In this document: piece after piece, positions 6,920 through 13,986 of the stretch
How the letters are laid out: each line of letters starts with the position of its first letter
How positions within the stretch are numbered: the first letter of the stretch is position 1
Virus record (IMG/VR): IMGVR_UViG_3300021963_000401
Coordinates: 1-33,454 of that record
DNA: 33,454 bases
From: a virus
Reading direction: 5' to 3' (one strand)
Made by a program: the position numbers and the translations under genes
Notes under the pieces: generated by a model
Database searches by the model: none
What the model saw: the letters and a program-made list of their open reading frames with translations, nothing else
What the model was told of the DNA's origin: nothing

Positions 6920-8659
6920 ATGAGTTTACTTAAAATGTTAGGTGGGGGAGCTGCATCAGCTGCTGGCCGTAGCGCAGATGATATTTTGCGTCAAGTTGGA
7001 CCCGCAGCGATGATGGCGGGCGGCGAATTTGCTGATTTAGTTCGACGTTTTGCTCGGCAAACCGGCCTCCTTCAACCGACTGTCCGTGAATCGGTGCAGG
7101 CTGGTGCTCGCGGCGCCTTTGAAGCCGGCCAAGCAGCATTGCGTCAAGGTCCTAAACAGGCTTACCGTTTAGGTCAAGAAGTTGCCGAGCAGGCTGCGCA
7201 ACCAGTTCGTCGTGCTCAACCTGCAGTTAGAGGTATCTTTGAGGCGCCCACAACTCCAGCTCTTCGCACACCGCCGGCAGCGCAACCTCAGCGAGCCCCA
7301 GGTTTTCCTTCCGTAAAAGGAACTGTGGACCCAGCTGAAAACCTAAAGTTATATCAAGATCCTTCGGGTAGACAGTTTTACGTTGATGCTTTAGGTCGCG
7401 AACTATCACCGGCTGAGCTGACCACGGCCATGCGTACGGGCGTGGGGAACGCCCCAGTGGTCACACGAGTTGGAGATCAGATTGTTGTTCGTCCTGGCGG
7501 GGTGCCTTCTTTAGAAGCTCCTACCCCCGGTGTGCGTCCGCCCGTTCCTGAAGCTCCTGGTGCAACTTATCGGCAAACGAGTCTTTTTTCTCCCGCAGAT
7601 AACGAGGCTCTCCAGGCTTTTTACCAACGCGGCGGTCTGCCGCGAGATATAAGTTATAAGAGCAAAGGTGGGTTGCCCGGCTTAGAGCCCGAAGCTCAGC
7701 TCGGGGCACGAGCTTTTGTTGAGGACGCATCGGGTCGTTTGGTTCCGAGTTCTTCACGTATTTTTCCTGGGGAAGTTGAAGGTCAGCTTCCTCTGAACAT
7801 CTCCACACAAATTGCAAGCCGTTTAAGCGACGCTCCCCGTAATCTGTTAGGTAGCACCATTCGAAATTTATCTGGTTTTGTCAAAGAGAATCCTTTATTA
7901 GCAACCGGCATTGGATCCGGCGCTTTAGGCGGTGGTCTGTTGGCTGCCTATGTCATGCAGCAACAGGGAATCCAGCAAAATCCTGCTGCTCCCGAAGCGC
8001 CTCTGCAGACTCAGATGGGTCCAACCACCGAGAGCGCAGACGCTGGCGGCCTGGTTAACGATCCTCAAGCGGCTCAAAATCGTCAGGCTAGTATCGCCCA
8101 ACAAATCGCAGCGGGTATGTCCCCCGGTGCGCGGGCTACACTCCCCGAGCCCCGCTACAGAGGCGCTGACGGACAAACCGTCATTATCCAGCGTGGTCAA
8201 GATGAGGGATTAACGGCAGCTAAGCAGCAGTACGTCAAACCGCAAAATGCTTTGGCTGCGGCGTATGCCCGTCGTCAACAGTATGCCGAAAGTCCCGTTA
8301 ATAAAGCTCAAGTTATTAATCAACTAACCCAGCGCGGAATTCTGGATACCCCTGAGTTAGTCGCTTGGGCGGGCGCTAACCCCACTTTGGCTTACGACCT
8401 TTTACGTAAAGCTGCAGGCGGAAACACTTTACCGAGCCAGCAAGTTCCTCAGCCCATGCAGAAAGTTATTACCGCTCCGGCTGGTTCTAACACCCCTAAT
8501 AACATGATCGGGAATACGGCAGCCACTGCCGAAACCTCAGTGGGCGGCACACAAGGTTCTTCCGATCTGCGTGGATTTACTTCCCCGCAACTGTCGGATG
8601 AAATTATGCGTCTTGATCCGGCTCTTATTTATGCCCTGCAGGGACGTAATCTTATCTGA
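6920..8659 (+). CDS. Large Ala/Gln/Pro-rich virion protein with one membrane-like segment
   Basis: This 579-residue protein is Ala, Gln and Pro rich. Residues 1-100 look like amphipathic helices, and a Pro-rich linker follows. A short folded stretch lies near residues 135-170 (LYQDPSGRQFYVDALGRELS). One hydrophobic Gly/Ala segment (LLATGIGSGALGGGLLAAYV, about residues 325-345) resembles a membrane helix. The C-terminal third is again Gln/Ala-rich. A virion protein with a membrane-like helix could be carried inside the head and act during DNA entry, but that is inference. No known family is recognised. Confidence 0.6.
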   Translation: MSLLKMLGGGAASAAGRSADDILRQVGPAAMMAGGEFADLVRRFARQTGLLQPTVRESVQAGARGAFEAGQAALRQGPKQAYRLGQEVAEQAAQPVRRAQPAVRGIFEAPTTPALRTPPAAQPQRAPGFPSVKGTVDPAENLKLYQDPSGRQFYVDALGRELSPAELTTAMRTGVGNAPVVTRVGDQIVVRPGGVPSLEAPTPGVRPPVPEAPGATYRQTSLFSPADNEALQAFYQRGGLPRDISYKSKGGLPGLEPEAQLGARAFVEDASGRLVPSSSRIFPGEVEGQLPLNISTQIASRLSDAPRNLLGSTIRNLSGFVKENPLLATGIGSGALGGGLLAAYVMQQQGIQQNPAAPEAPLQTQMGPTTESADAGGLVNDPQAAQNRQASIAQQIAAGMSPGARATLPEPRYRGADGQTVIIQRGQDEGLTAAKQQYVKPQNALAAAYARRQQYAESPVNKAQVINQLTQRGILDTPELVAWAGANPTLAYDLLRKAAGGNTLPSQQVPQPMQKVITAPAGSNTPNNMIGNTAATAETSVGGTQGSSDLRGFTSPQLSDEIMRLDPALIYALQGRNLI

Positions 8660-8673
8660 TTACGATTTTTCAC

Positions 8674-8681
8674 CTAAACTT
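8674..8681 (+). promoter_or_regulatory. CTAAACTT motif upstream of a virion gene
   Basis: One of three exact plus-strand copies of CTAAACTT in the window (others at 20247 and 23185). All three lie in intergenic gaps upstream of plus-strand genes. Here it is 22 bases before the TTG start at 8703. A promoter or processing role is conjecture. Confidence 0.25.
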
Positions 8682-8702
8682 ATAACAGCACGGGGGTAAG
8701 TT

Positions 8703-9059
8703 TTGACCGATTACAGCTCAATCTTTAGCTCTTCTGCGGGTGCGTTTAATCCTGCAGCTTTTACGGGGATGGATTTATCCCCGGCTGTTTCGTACAACAC
8801 AGCCAGTCCGTCTAAACCCGGCTTCGACTGGATGGCTGCTGGTGCTGCTGCTTCAGACTTCATGGGCGGCGTCGGTGACTTAATCCGAGGCATCCGTGGT
8901 GATCAGCCTGTGTATCGGATGGCGGGCTCCCGCTTACAGGATTACCTGTCGTCTCAGAAACAAGACGCTTATTTAGAGCAGTTATTAAAGTCAATTATCG
9001 GTAAAAATACCGGGCTTTTCGAGGACTTTAATCCTAAAAAAAGTCAACCCCTCCAATAA
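8703..9059 (+). CDS. Small virion-block protein, 118 aa
   Basis: Start is TTG 8703, the first in-frame start after a GGGGG-containing purine-rich stretch (8692-8696). The product is Ser/Ala/Gly-rich in its first 60 residues, with a helix (WMAAGAAASDFMGGVGDLIR) of moderate hydrophobicity, and ends in a charged helix. No family recognised. It sits between the large Ala-rich protein and a beta-rich protein, both likely virion components, and probably belongs with them. Confidence 0.55.
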   Translation: MTDYSSIFSSSAGAFNPAAFTGMDLSPAVSYNTASPSKPGFDWMAAGAAASDFMGGVGDLIRGIRGDQPVYRMAGSRLQDYLSSQKQDAYLEQLLKSIIGKNTGLFEDFNPKKSQPLQ

Positions 9060-9074
9060 TACAGACCGCATCCA

Positions 9075-9629
9075 ATGGCCTCGACTTCCACGAATAAGCA
9101 GCCTTGTCTTATTGACCGCCCGTTTCTTCGCGGGGCTCGCATCACCAGCGCTACTGCCACTTGCGATCCGACTAACCCCAATCTGACTGACCTGATTCAG
9201 TTAGTCCGTGTGGGCGATCTTCCCTCTGAGGATGCTGCCTTAGTCGAAGACATTACGATCGTCAGCAACGAAGACTATCCCGATAAAAGCGGCATCCGAA
9301 CTGCCGACATCGGTCTCTACGTTTACGCCCCCAACCAAGCAGCTCCGTCTACTTCGGCTGCTTTGATGGTTGGCCGTTTTGAGGTTGGCTTGAGTGGCAG
9401 CACCTTTGGTTACCCGCTGCCAGTCCAGTTATTCGCGGTGAACGCTCCGGTGCCCAAAACCGGGGACACCGCATTGGTTGCTCCGATTCAGATCGGTAAG
9501 GGCGAGGGTTTGTATCTTGAGAAGGGCTACATCCTTTGCGCTGGCTACCTCGGTAATGGCCCGACTTCTGTGTCTGGCGGTCTCAGTTCTTCTGGTATCA
9601 CGGTTTGGGCCCAAGGTGGGTTCTATTGA
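9075..9629 (+). CDS. Beta-rich virion protein, 184 aa
   Basis: An ATG at 9075 opens a 184-residue frame rich in Gly, Ser, Val and Pro, with alternating hydrophobic residues typical of a beta sandwich. It ends close to the next gene (stop 9629, next start 9633), so the two are likely coupled. I recognise no domain. The composition resembles small tail-tube, cement or adhesin subunits, but there is no basis for choosing. Codon bias is moderate to strong, suggesting a structural protein. Confidence 0.55.
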   Translation: MASTSTNKQPCLIDRPFLRGARITSATATCDPTNPNLTDLIQLVRVGDLPSEDAALVEDITIVSNEDYPDKSGIRTADIGLYVYAPNQAAPSTSAALMVGRFEVGLSGSTFGYPLPVQLFAVNAPVPKTGDTALVAPIQIGKGEGLYLEKGYILCAGYLGNGPTSVSGGLSSSGITVWAQGGFY

Positions 9630-9632
9630 TCC

Positions 9633-11168
9633 GTGGCCAGGAAAAAAGGATCCGATGATTTCGGATTCAAGAGTTTTAAAAGCAGTAAATCTGTAGAGCA
9701 ACCCCGCGATGTTCGTGGGGCTGACAATACGAATGAGCTTATTAATCCGCTGCCTTTTAAGCGGCGGTTTCGTCCGGCCACGGGGACGAAGGACTTTAGT
9801 CTTTTAAGTGACTACGATTACGCGTCGCTTTGGGTTAGGTGGCGCCGTGGTTATGAGCTTGCGATGTATTCGCAACAGGCTTACGACGGTTTAACTTACA
9901 GCTTTAAATATTTCGTATCGGGTTCGCCTGGGGTGGGCACGTTCCTGCCCGGTATCGCTTTTATGTATCCGACTACCCGTGCAGACATGCGCATGTGGAT
10001 GGTTGGTATTCGCCCTCGCGACTCCTTTAACTTCCTAAATTTTGGTTACTCGATTGTTTCTGTAACTGATTACGACGCGAATACTTATGCAGTGCGTTTG
10101 AGTTCCAACTTCGGTGCACCAGTTTCATTCTTTACAGGTGAAGTTTTATCGAACCGCTTTAATGCAGACGGTACGGAGAAGCAGTACGGATACAACAATT
10201 ACACGGTCACAGCCGTAGGGATTAACGGTGTACCTGTAACTCCTGGTTTTGCCCCCATTTATAACACATTATTTCTATCGCACACTGATGCGAATAGCTG
10301 GAGCGTTGTTAACTCCACGACGATGGCTGTTCCGGCCACAGGTCCACCAGCCGTGGGCGAATACTTGACTACGGAGATGCGGTCGCAGTGTACGTGCCCG
10401 GATTTCCTTGCTCGCGAAGGTTTTAACCTTTATCAGGCTTCACTGCGAAGAAAATATCCGTTTACTCGTGTTCAGAACTTAGACCCTGGTTTTTATGACG
10501 CTGGTCCTACAGCGGACGTTCGTAGAGTTCCTTCCAGCGATGATCCTGGTTTCGCCAGGACTTTCGGTTTTATTTACTTAAACGAGATTTATAACATCCC
10601 GGACTACACCGAGGCTGTCTACTCAGACCCAAACGTTTTTTATTATCAACCACGCTGGTGTAAGCACATCTACGCGGCGATGTGGGACCTTCAGCTGCGA
10701 TTCAATCAGACCACAACGACCTCGATGTGGTTGTCGCAGCCGAATGACGAACCGATGAACGAATACTATCGGGAAAAATTTGAGATCGATTTAGCTAAGC
10801 AAACTAACTTCTACCGCCGCGAGCGGAACCTCGTGTGGTGGCAACGATATAGTCCGGCAAAAAACGATATGCCGACCCACATGATGTACCCCGACATGTA
10901 CAACATGATGGGCAAGACTTTGAATTTTGGAAATATAAATTCTATTACTGCGATGCAGGCTCAGAATTTTGAGATGTATACGATTGACGAATTCAACCCG
11001 TTTGCCCCGATTAACTTTGATCAATTAGATATTTACGATGGCGGTACATACGCAAACGGAGTCTTAGTCAGTCAACCCACTAACATTTTTGTCGGGGGTC
11101 AGTATGCTAACGGTACTCTGATACCGCCCGGCGGTTTCCCCTCACTGATTAACGGCGGCACGTACTGA
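9633..11168 (+). CDS. Large virion protein with a SWIM-like CxC...CxH zinc signature
   Basis: The gene starts at GTG 9633, four bases after the previous stop. The 511-residue product is Tyr/Phe/Asn-rich and mostly beta, typical of phage structural proteins. Cys253 and Cys255 (QCTCPDF) and Cys343 and His345 (RWCKHIYAAMW) give the CxC...CxH pattern of SWIM zinc fingers, including the usual CKHI.A.. ending. The 87 residues between the two pairs are much longer than in ordinary SWIM domains. A run of repeats near the C-terminus (YDGGTYANGVLVSQP, GGQYANGTLIPPGG) follows. A neck, tail or baseplate location is plausible but unproven. Confidence 0.65.
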   Translation: MARKKGSDDFGFKSFKSSKSVEQPRDVRGADNTNELINPLPFKRRFRPATGTKDFSLLSDYDYASLWVRWRRGYELAMYSQQAYDGLTYSFKYFVSGSPGVGTFLPGIAFMYPTTRADMRMWMVGIRPRDSFNFLNFGYSIVSVTDYDANTYAVRLSSNFGAPVSFFTGEVLSNRFNADGTEKQYGYNNYTVTAVGINGVPVTPGFAPIYNTLFLSHTDANSWSVVNSTTMAVPATGPPAVGEYLTTEMRSQCTCPDFLAREGFNLYQASLRRKYPFTRVQNLDPGFYDAGPTADVRRVPSSDDPGFARTFGFIYLNEIYNIPDYTEAVYSDPNVFYYQPRWCKHIYAAMWDLQLRFNQTTTTSMWLSQPNDEPMNEYYREKFEIDLAKQTNFYRRERNLVWWQRYSPAKNDMPTHMMYPDMYNMMGKTLNFGNINSITAMQAQNFEMYTIDEFNPFAPINFDQLDIYDGGTYANGVLVSQPTNIFVGGQYANGTLIPPGGFPSLINGGTY

Positions 11169-11174
11169 TCTGGT

Positions 11175-11777
11175 ATGACTTCAACACCTGTTATTTTACT
11201 TTTAAAGCGTTCCGGTCAGGCTTCCGATAGACCCAGCGGCACCGTGGTTCAGAACGGTGAACTCGCGATTGCCGTTGGTGCTGCCGATCCGGGACTCTAT
11301 TTTGAGGATTCGGCGGGCGCTATCCGGAAGATCGGTCCGTCTCATTACGGAACTACAGCCCCGAACTCCACCCCCGTAGGTCTAACAGGTAACTCTGTTG
11401 GAGAGTTATGGACCGACAGCTCTACTTCAGAATATTATTTAAAGGTTTGGACTGGTTCAGCCTGGCAAAAAATAGGGGCTTCGTTCGCTGATTCAGCAAC
11501 CTCTGCCGGATCTGCTGTTACTGCTGGATCCGCTGTACTGGCATCGGGAGCGATCCTCGCGTCAGGTACCGTCCTGGCGTCGGGAGCCCGCACAGCAATA
11601 TTGGCGTCAGGAGCGATACTGGCTTCTGGTGTTGTAAAAAGCGCAGATGTTGGCCTAAGCGGATTACCCAGCCCAACCGCTTACGGGTCGGGTTATATGT
11701 TCTACCAAATTCAAACGTCCGGTGTTTACCCGGCAGGTCTGTATATTCAGTTCTCTAACGCTTGGACTCAGGTTTAA
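11175..11777 (+). CDS. Fibre-like protein with ASG repeats
   Basis: The 200-residue protein begins with the module typical of phage fibres and tail adhesins: a short strand (VILLLKRSG) followed by NGELAIAVGAADPGLYFED. Then comes a G.LW.D....YLKVWTG..WQKIG motif, also found in the fibre gene at 20282. Residues 112-154 are a tandem repeat built on ASGAI/ASGTV units, likely a narrow beta or fibrous shaft. It closes the plus-strand virion block. Its stop overlaps the convergent Dps stop by three to four bases, so the two transcripts meet with no gap. Confidence 0.65.
   Translation: MTSTPVILLLKRSGQASDRPSGTVVQNGELAIAVGAADPGLYFEDSAGAIRKIGPSHYGTTAPNSTPVGLTGNSVGELWTDSSTSEYYLKVWTGSAWQKIGASFADSATSAGSAVTAGSAVLASGAILASGTVLASGARTAILASGAILASGVVKSADVGLSGLPSPTAYGSGYMFYQIQTSGVYPAGLYIQFSNAWTQV
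11507..11636 (+). repeat. Short tandem repeats coding for SAGSAV/ASGAIL units
   Basis: Imperfect 18-base repeats (ggcgtcgggagc-like) encode successive ASG-containing hexapeptides in the shaft of the fibre-like protein. Copies differ mainly at third codon positions, suggesting selection on the peptide. Confidence 0.6.
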
Positions 11778-12307
11778 TCGCGAAGCGTGGCCTTCAGGAA
11801 CCACGCCGCTTTGAACATCTGACCCACTAAATCAGCGGCGTAGTTTTCGATATCGGGAGCCTGAACCTCTTTTGCCAGCGTACCAATATTCTTGGCCAAC
11901 ATGCCGCCGGCTTCAAGATTCTTGGTATATACCGTCAGCATCTCGCGAGCGTCGTAAGACTTAACGCTCTTGAAGTTTTTGTATGCGCCTTGGAGCCCCT
12001 TGGCGCACATCGGCATCAGATAATCCATGGACCGCACAAACTCAGCGAGGGTATCGAACTGAGTGATGTGTGCGTCGTACTGCGTTTTTAAAAATTCGTG
12101 AATCGGTAAGAAAAGAGGGCCTTCGATATTTAAATGAATCAGGTGTGATTGTGTGTACAGCTGATTAACGTACGAACCCATGGCCACGAGCTGACTAATA
12201 AGTTCGTCAACCGTGGCCTTAGGCTGCACTTCCTGCTCTTCGATAACGACCATGCCCTCAATAGGCGCGGTCATTTGGGGTGTTTCGAAAGAGCCGGAAA
12301 ACGTCAT
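11774..12307 (-). CDS. Dps-family mini-ferritin
   Basis: The 177-residue product has the Dps four-helix pattern. Its ferroxidase ligands fall at exact Dps spacing: His58 and His70 (HLNIEGPLFLPIH, 12 apart), Asp85 and Glu89, matching H31, H43, D58 and E62 of classic Dps. About 30 extra N-terminal residues (Glu/Gln-rich) precede the first helix. Dps proteins form 12-subunit shells that oxidise iron with peroxide and store it; some coat DNA. Here there is no obvious Lys-rich DNA-binding tail. It follows a small HTH gene on the same strand with a two-base gap, so both likely share a transcript and the HTH may regulate it. Confidence 0.85.
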   Translation of the reverse strand: MTFSGSFETPQMTAPIEGMVVIEEQEVQPKATVDELISQLVAMGSYVNQLYTQSHLIHLNIEGPLFLPIHEFLKTQYDAHITQFDTLAEFVRSMDYLMPMCAKGLQGAYKNFKSVKSYDAREMLTVYTKNLEAGGMLAKNIGTLAKEVQAPDIENYAADLVGQMFKAAWFLKATLRD

Positions 12308-12309
12308 TT

Positions 12310-12576
12310 TCAGAAGGTGCAGGCAACTGCAACAGGCATTTCTTCTGTTTCTACTTTAGCGGTAGAGGAACTTTGGAGATATTCTTCGAGAGCAGTTTTG
12401 TTGACGCGGTACAGAGACTTGGCGCCATTGGGCTGCAGGTTCACGTAAACAGACTTAGGCCAACCGCCAGGCTGATTTGCTTCAGATAACGCAATGCGCT
12501 TACGGACAAAGCCGGAGCTGCAGTTAAGAAGTTCAGCGGTTTCAGCGATGGTAAGAAGTGCTTTACCGTCCGACAT
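12310..12576 (-). CDS. Small HTH (excisionase/MerR-like) DNA-binding protein
   Basis: Residues 8-33 (LTIAETAELLNCSSGFVRKR) form a helix-turn-helix like that of the excisionase or MerR-type small DNA-binding proteins. A wing-like stretch follows (WPKSVYVNLQPNGAKSLYRV) and then a C-terminal helix (LEEYL). The protein is only 88 residues and has no effector domain. It lies directly upstream of the Dps-like gene on the same strand, so local autoregulation and control of Dps is a reasonable guess. A TATAAATC sequence is 27-34 bases upstream of its start. Confidence 0.65.
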   Translation of the reverse strand: MSDGKALLTIAETAELLNCSSGFVRKRIALSEANQPGGWPKSVYVNLQPNGAKSLYRVNKTALEEYLQSSSTAKVETEEMPVAVACTF

Positions 12577-12602
12577 TGTATATGCGGAGAAGAAGTAACG
12601 GA

Positions 12603-12610
12603 TTTATATT
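12603..12610 (-). promoter_or_regulatory. Possible late promoter for the HTH-Dps pair
   Basis: On the minus strand this reads TATAAATC, seven of eight to the T4-like late consensus, about 27 bases upstream of the HTH gene start. It is suggestive only. Confidence 0.3.
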
Positions 12611-12659
12611 AGCTCCGTTTCTTCTGTGCGCAGCAAACTTAACGCGACTAAAGAAGTCT

Positions 12660-13346
12660 TTAATCTTTGTGTGAAGGAGGCGAATCGAGACGCGAACGGC
12701 TGTGTTTATGTTTTAACCCAAGTTCATTTTTAAGTCTTGATACTGTCGCAGAAGATGTTTTTAAAATTTTACAAATTTCTTTATTGTAGTATCCCTCTTT
12801 AAGCATATTTTTTATACTGTTGTACTTTTCAACATGTCTTTTTTTATGAGTTTGTTTAATTAAAAATTTAGTTTCATCTGTCGTTTTTTTACCTAAATGT
12901 GCTTTTACTGGGTTTTTATGCTTAGCTATTTTTAATTTAAGTTTATGGTTTTCAGATAATTTCCTTCCTTTTAATTTTTTACTTATTTTATCTTTAACAC
13001 TTTTTCTTTTTGCGGGGTTTTTTTCTCCCGTTAATCCTCCTCTGCCTCCCTCAGCTATGTTATAGCTAGGTTTTAATTTACTTATCCAATACTTTTCTTT
13101 ATCGTCAATATTATCTAAGGTTGTAAACTCTAGGACACCTTTAATACCTTTATTTTTTATTTTATTTGGTATAACACCTCCAGTATAATAATTTGATTTT
13201 GTGCCGCTACTTTTACCTACATATTTTATTTTGCCGTTATATACAATTGCGTAAATATGAGGCACAGAAAAAGTGTTGTTAAAATCGTAAGGGGAGCGCC
13301 ATTTATGTCTAAGCTTAATAGGTGAAGGCAAATTTAAAATGTCCAT
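12660..13346 (-). CDS. GIY-YIG homing endonuclease (free-standing)
   Basis: The N-terminal domain carries the two strands of the GIY-YIG fold (IYAIVY at residues 31-36, YVGKS at 42-46). Then come EKYWISKLKPSYNIAEGG, with Glu84 as the likely metal ligand and Asn97 of the final motif. A Lys-rich linker with NUMOD-like repeats (KISKKLKGRKLSENHK) and a C-terminal HTH (YYNKEICKILKTSSATVSRL) provide DNA binding. Base composition is markedly more AT-rich than the genes on either side, as expected of an invading Seg-type endonuclease gene. Its start codon overlaps head to head with the plus-strand gene at 13339. Confidence 0.85.
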   Translation of the reverse strand: MDILNLPSPIKLRHKWRSPYDFNNTFSVPHIYAIVYNGKIKYVGKSSGTKSNYYTGGVIPNKIKNKGIKGVLEFTTLDNIDDKEKYWISKLKPSYNIAEGGRGGLTGEKNPAKRKSVKDKISKKLKGRKLSENHKLKLKIAKHKNPVKAHLGKKTTDETKFLIKQTHKKRHVEKYNSIKNMLKEGYYNKEICKILKTSSATVSRLKNELGLKHKHSRSRLDSPPSHKD

Positions 13347-13587
13347 ACGTTTAGCGGGAGAGAGATTTCGTGATTTTAATGTACCAAAGCGTGACGTTCA
13401 GAGTGGCAAGGAATACTCCGTGGCAGCCAAAGAAGGTGATACGGTCCGCTTAGTTCGTTTTGGCGATCCTAATATGGAAAATAGGAGCGATGACCCTAAA
13501 CGACGTGCAGCATTTCGCTCTAGGCATAGCTGTGATGAAAAGAAGAGTAAGTTAACTCCAGGCTATTGGAGCTGCAAAAACTGGTAA
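13339..13587 (+). CDS. Small conserved cyanophage protein (LAGERF...YWSCKNW type)
   Basis: This 82-residue protein fits a small family I recognise from cyanophages: N-terminal LAGERF.DFN.PKR, central AKEGDTVRLVRFGDPNM, and a C-terminal RR..FR.RH....YW..K.W. I believe it is catalogued as a domain of unknown function (possibly DUF6321). It is basic and compact with several Cys residues near the end. Its first eight bases overlap the divergent GIY-YIG gene, which appears to have inserted immediately upstream. A terminator follows. Function unknown. Confidence 0.65.
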   Translation: MSIRLAGERFRDFNVPKRDVQSGKEYSVAAKEGDTVRLVRFGDPNMENRSDDPKRRAAFRSRHSCDEKKSKLTPGYWSCKNW

Positions 13588-13611
13588 TATAGAACTATTA
13601 AGACAATCTGT

Positions 13612-13636
13612 GCTCTGAGTTTCAGAGTCTTTTTTT
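13612..13636 (+). terminator. Intrinsic terminator after the small conserved gene
   Basis: CTCTGA (13613-13618) pairs with TCAGAG (13622-13627) around a 3-base loop and is followed by a T-rich run (TCTTTTTTT). The hairpin is shorter than those at 1012 and 5695. Confidence 0.75.
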
Positions 13637-13672
13637 AAGTAGAGCTAGACTTTAATTAGTCGGCTCACCGCG

Positions 13673-13924
13673 ATGGCTTCACGTAAGTCGAATGAGTCTC
13701 AAAGCCTTAATTGTGGTCTGACTTTAGAAGACGAGTTCGTTCTGACTCGGATTCGGACAAAAGCGCACTCATTAAAAGACAAGGACCGCGATCAGTATTT
13801 GTGGGCGACGGTTTTTAAATTGATTTGTCGGGAGCGTGCTTATAAAACTGTTATGAATGAAGTTGGTATAGCGATGGACACAAATATGAGCCTTTTCGAC
13901 GACGAATTAGATACTGACGAGTAA
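13673..13924 (+). CDS. nblA: NblA-like phycobilisome degradation protein
   Basis: The 83-residue protein aligns by eye with NblA: LTLEDEF (16-22) corresponds to the LSLEQQF of the first helix, and RERAY (53-57) to the REATY of the second helix, at matching spacing. NblA is a small helical adaptor that links phycobilisome subunits to the Clp protease so that the antenna is dismantled. The segment after RERAY (KTVMNEVGI) departs from the usual YxxLLK ending needed for phycobiliprotein contact. Active NblA has been reported from cyanophages, so a viral copy is plausible. It is a single gene after a terminator, upstream of a lysin gene, and begins with a 14-residue extra N-terminus. Confidence 0.7.
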   Translation: MASRKSNESQSLNCGLTLEDEFVLTRIRTKAHSLKDKDRDQYLWATVFKLICRERAYKTVMNEVGIAMDTNMSLFDDELDTDE

Positions 13925-13986
13925 TCCTGTTTAACGCAGATGCTCTAAAATTTATGTAAGAGCGACTGTTTTCGGTAATACCGCTA

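Noticed and set aside
7925-8213. Short ORFs in both strands inside the large Ala-rich protein
   Set aside because: Shadows of that gene, with no independent support.
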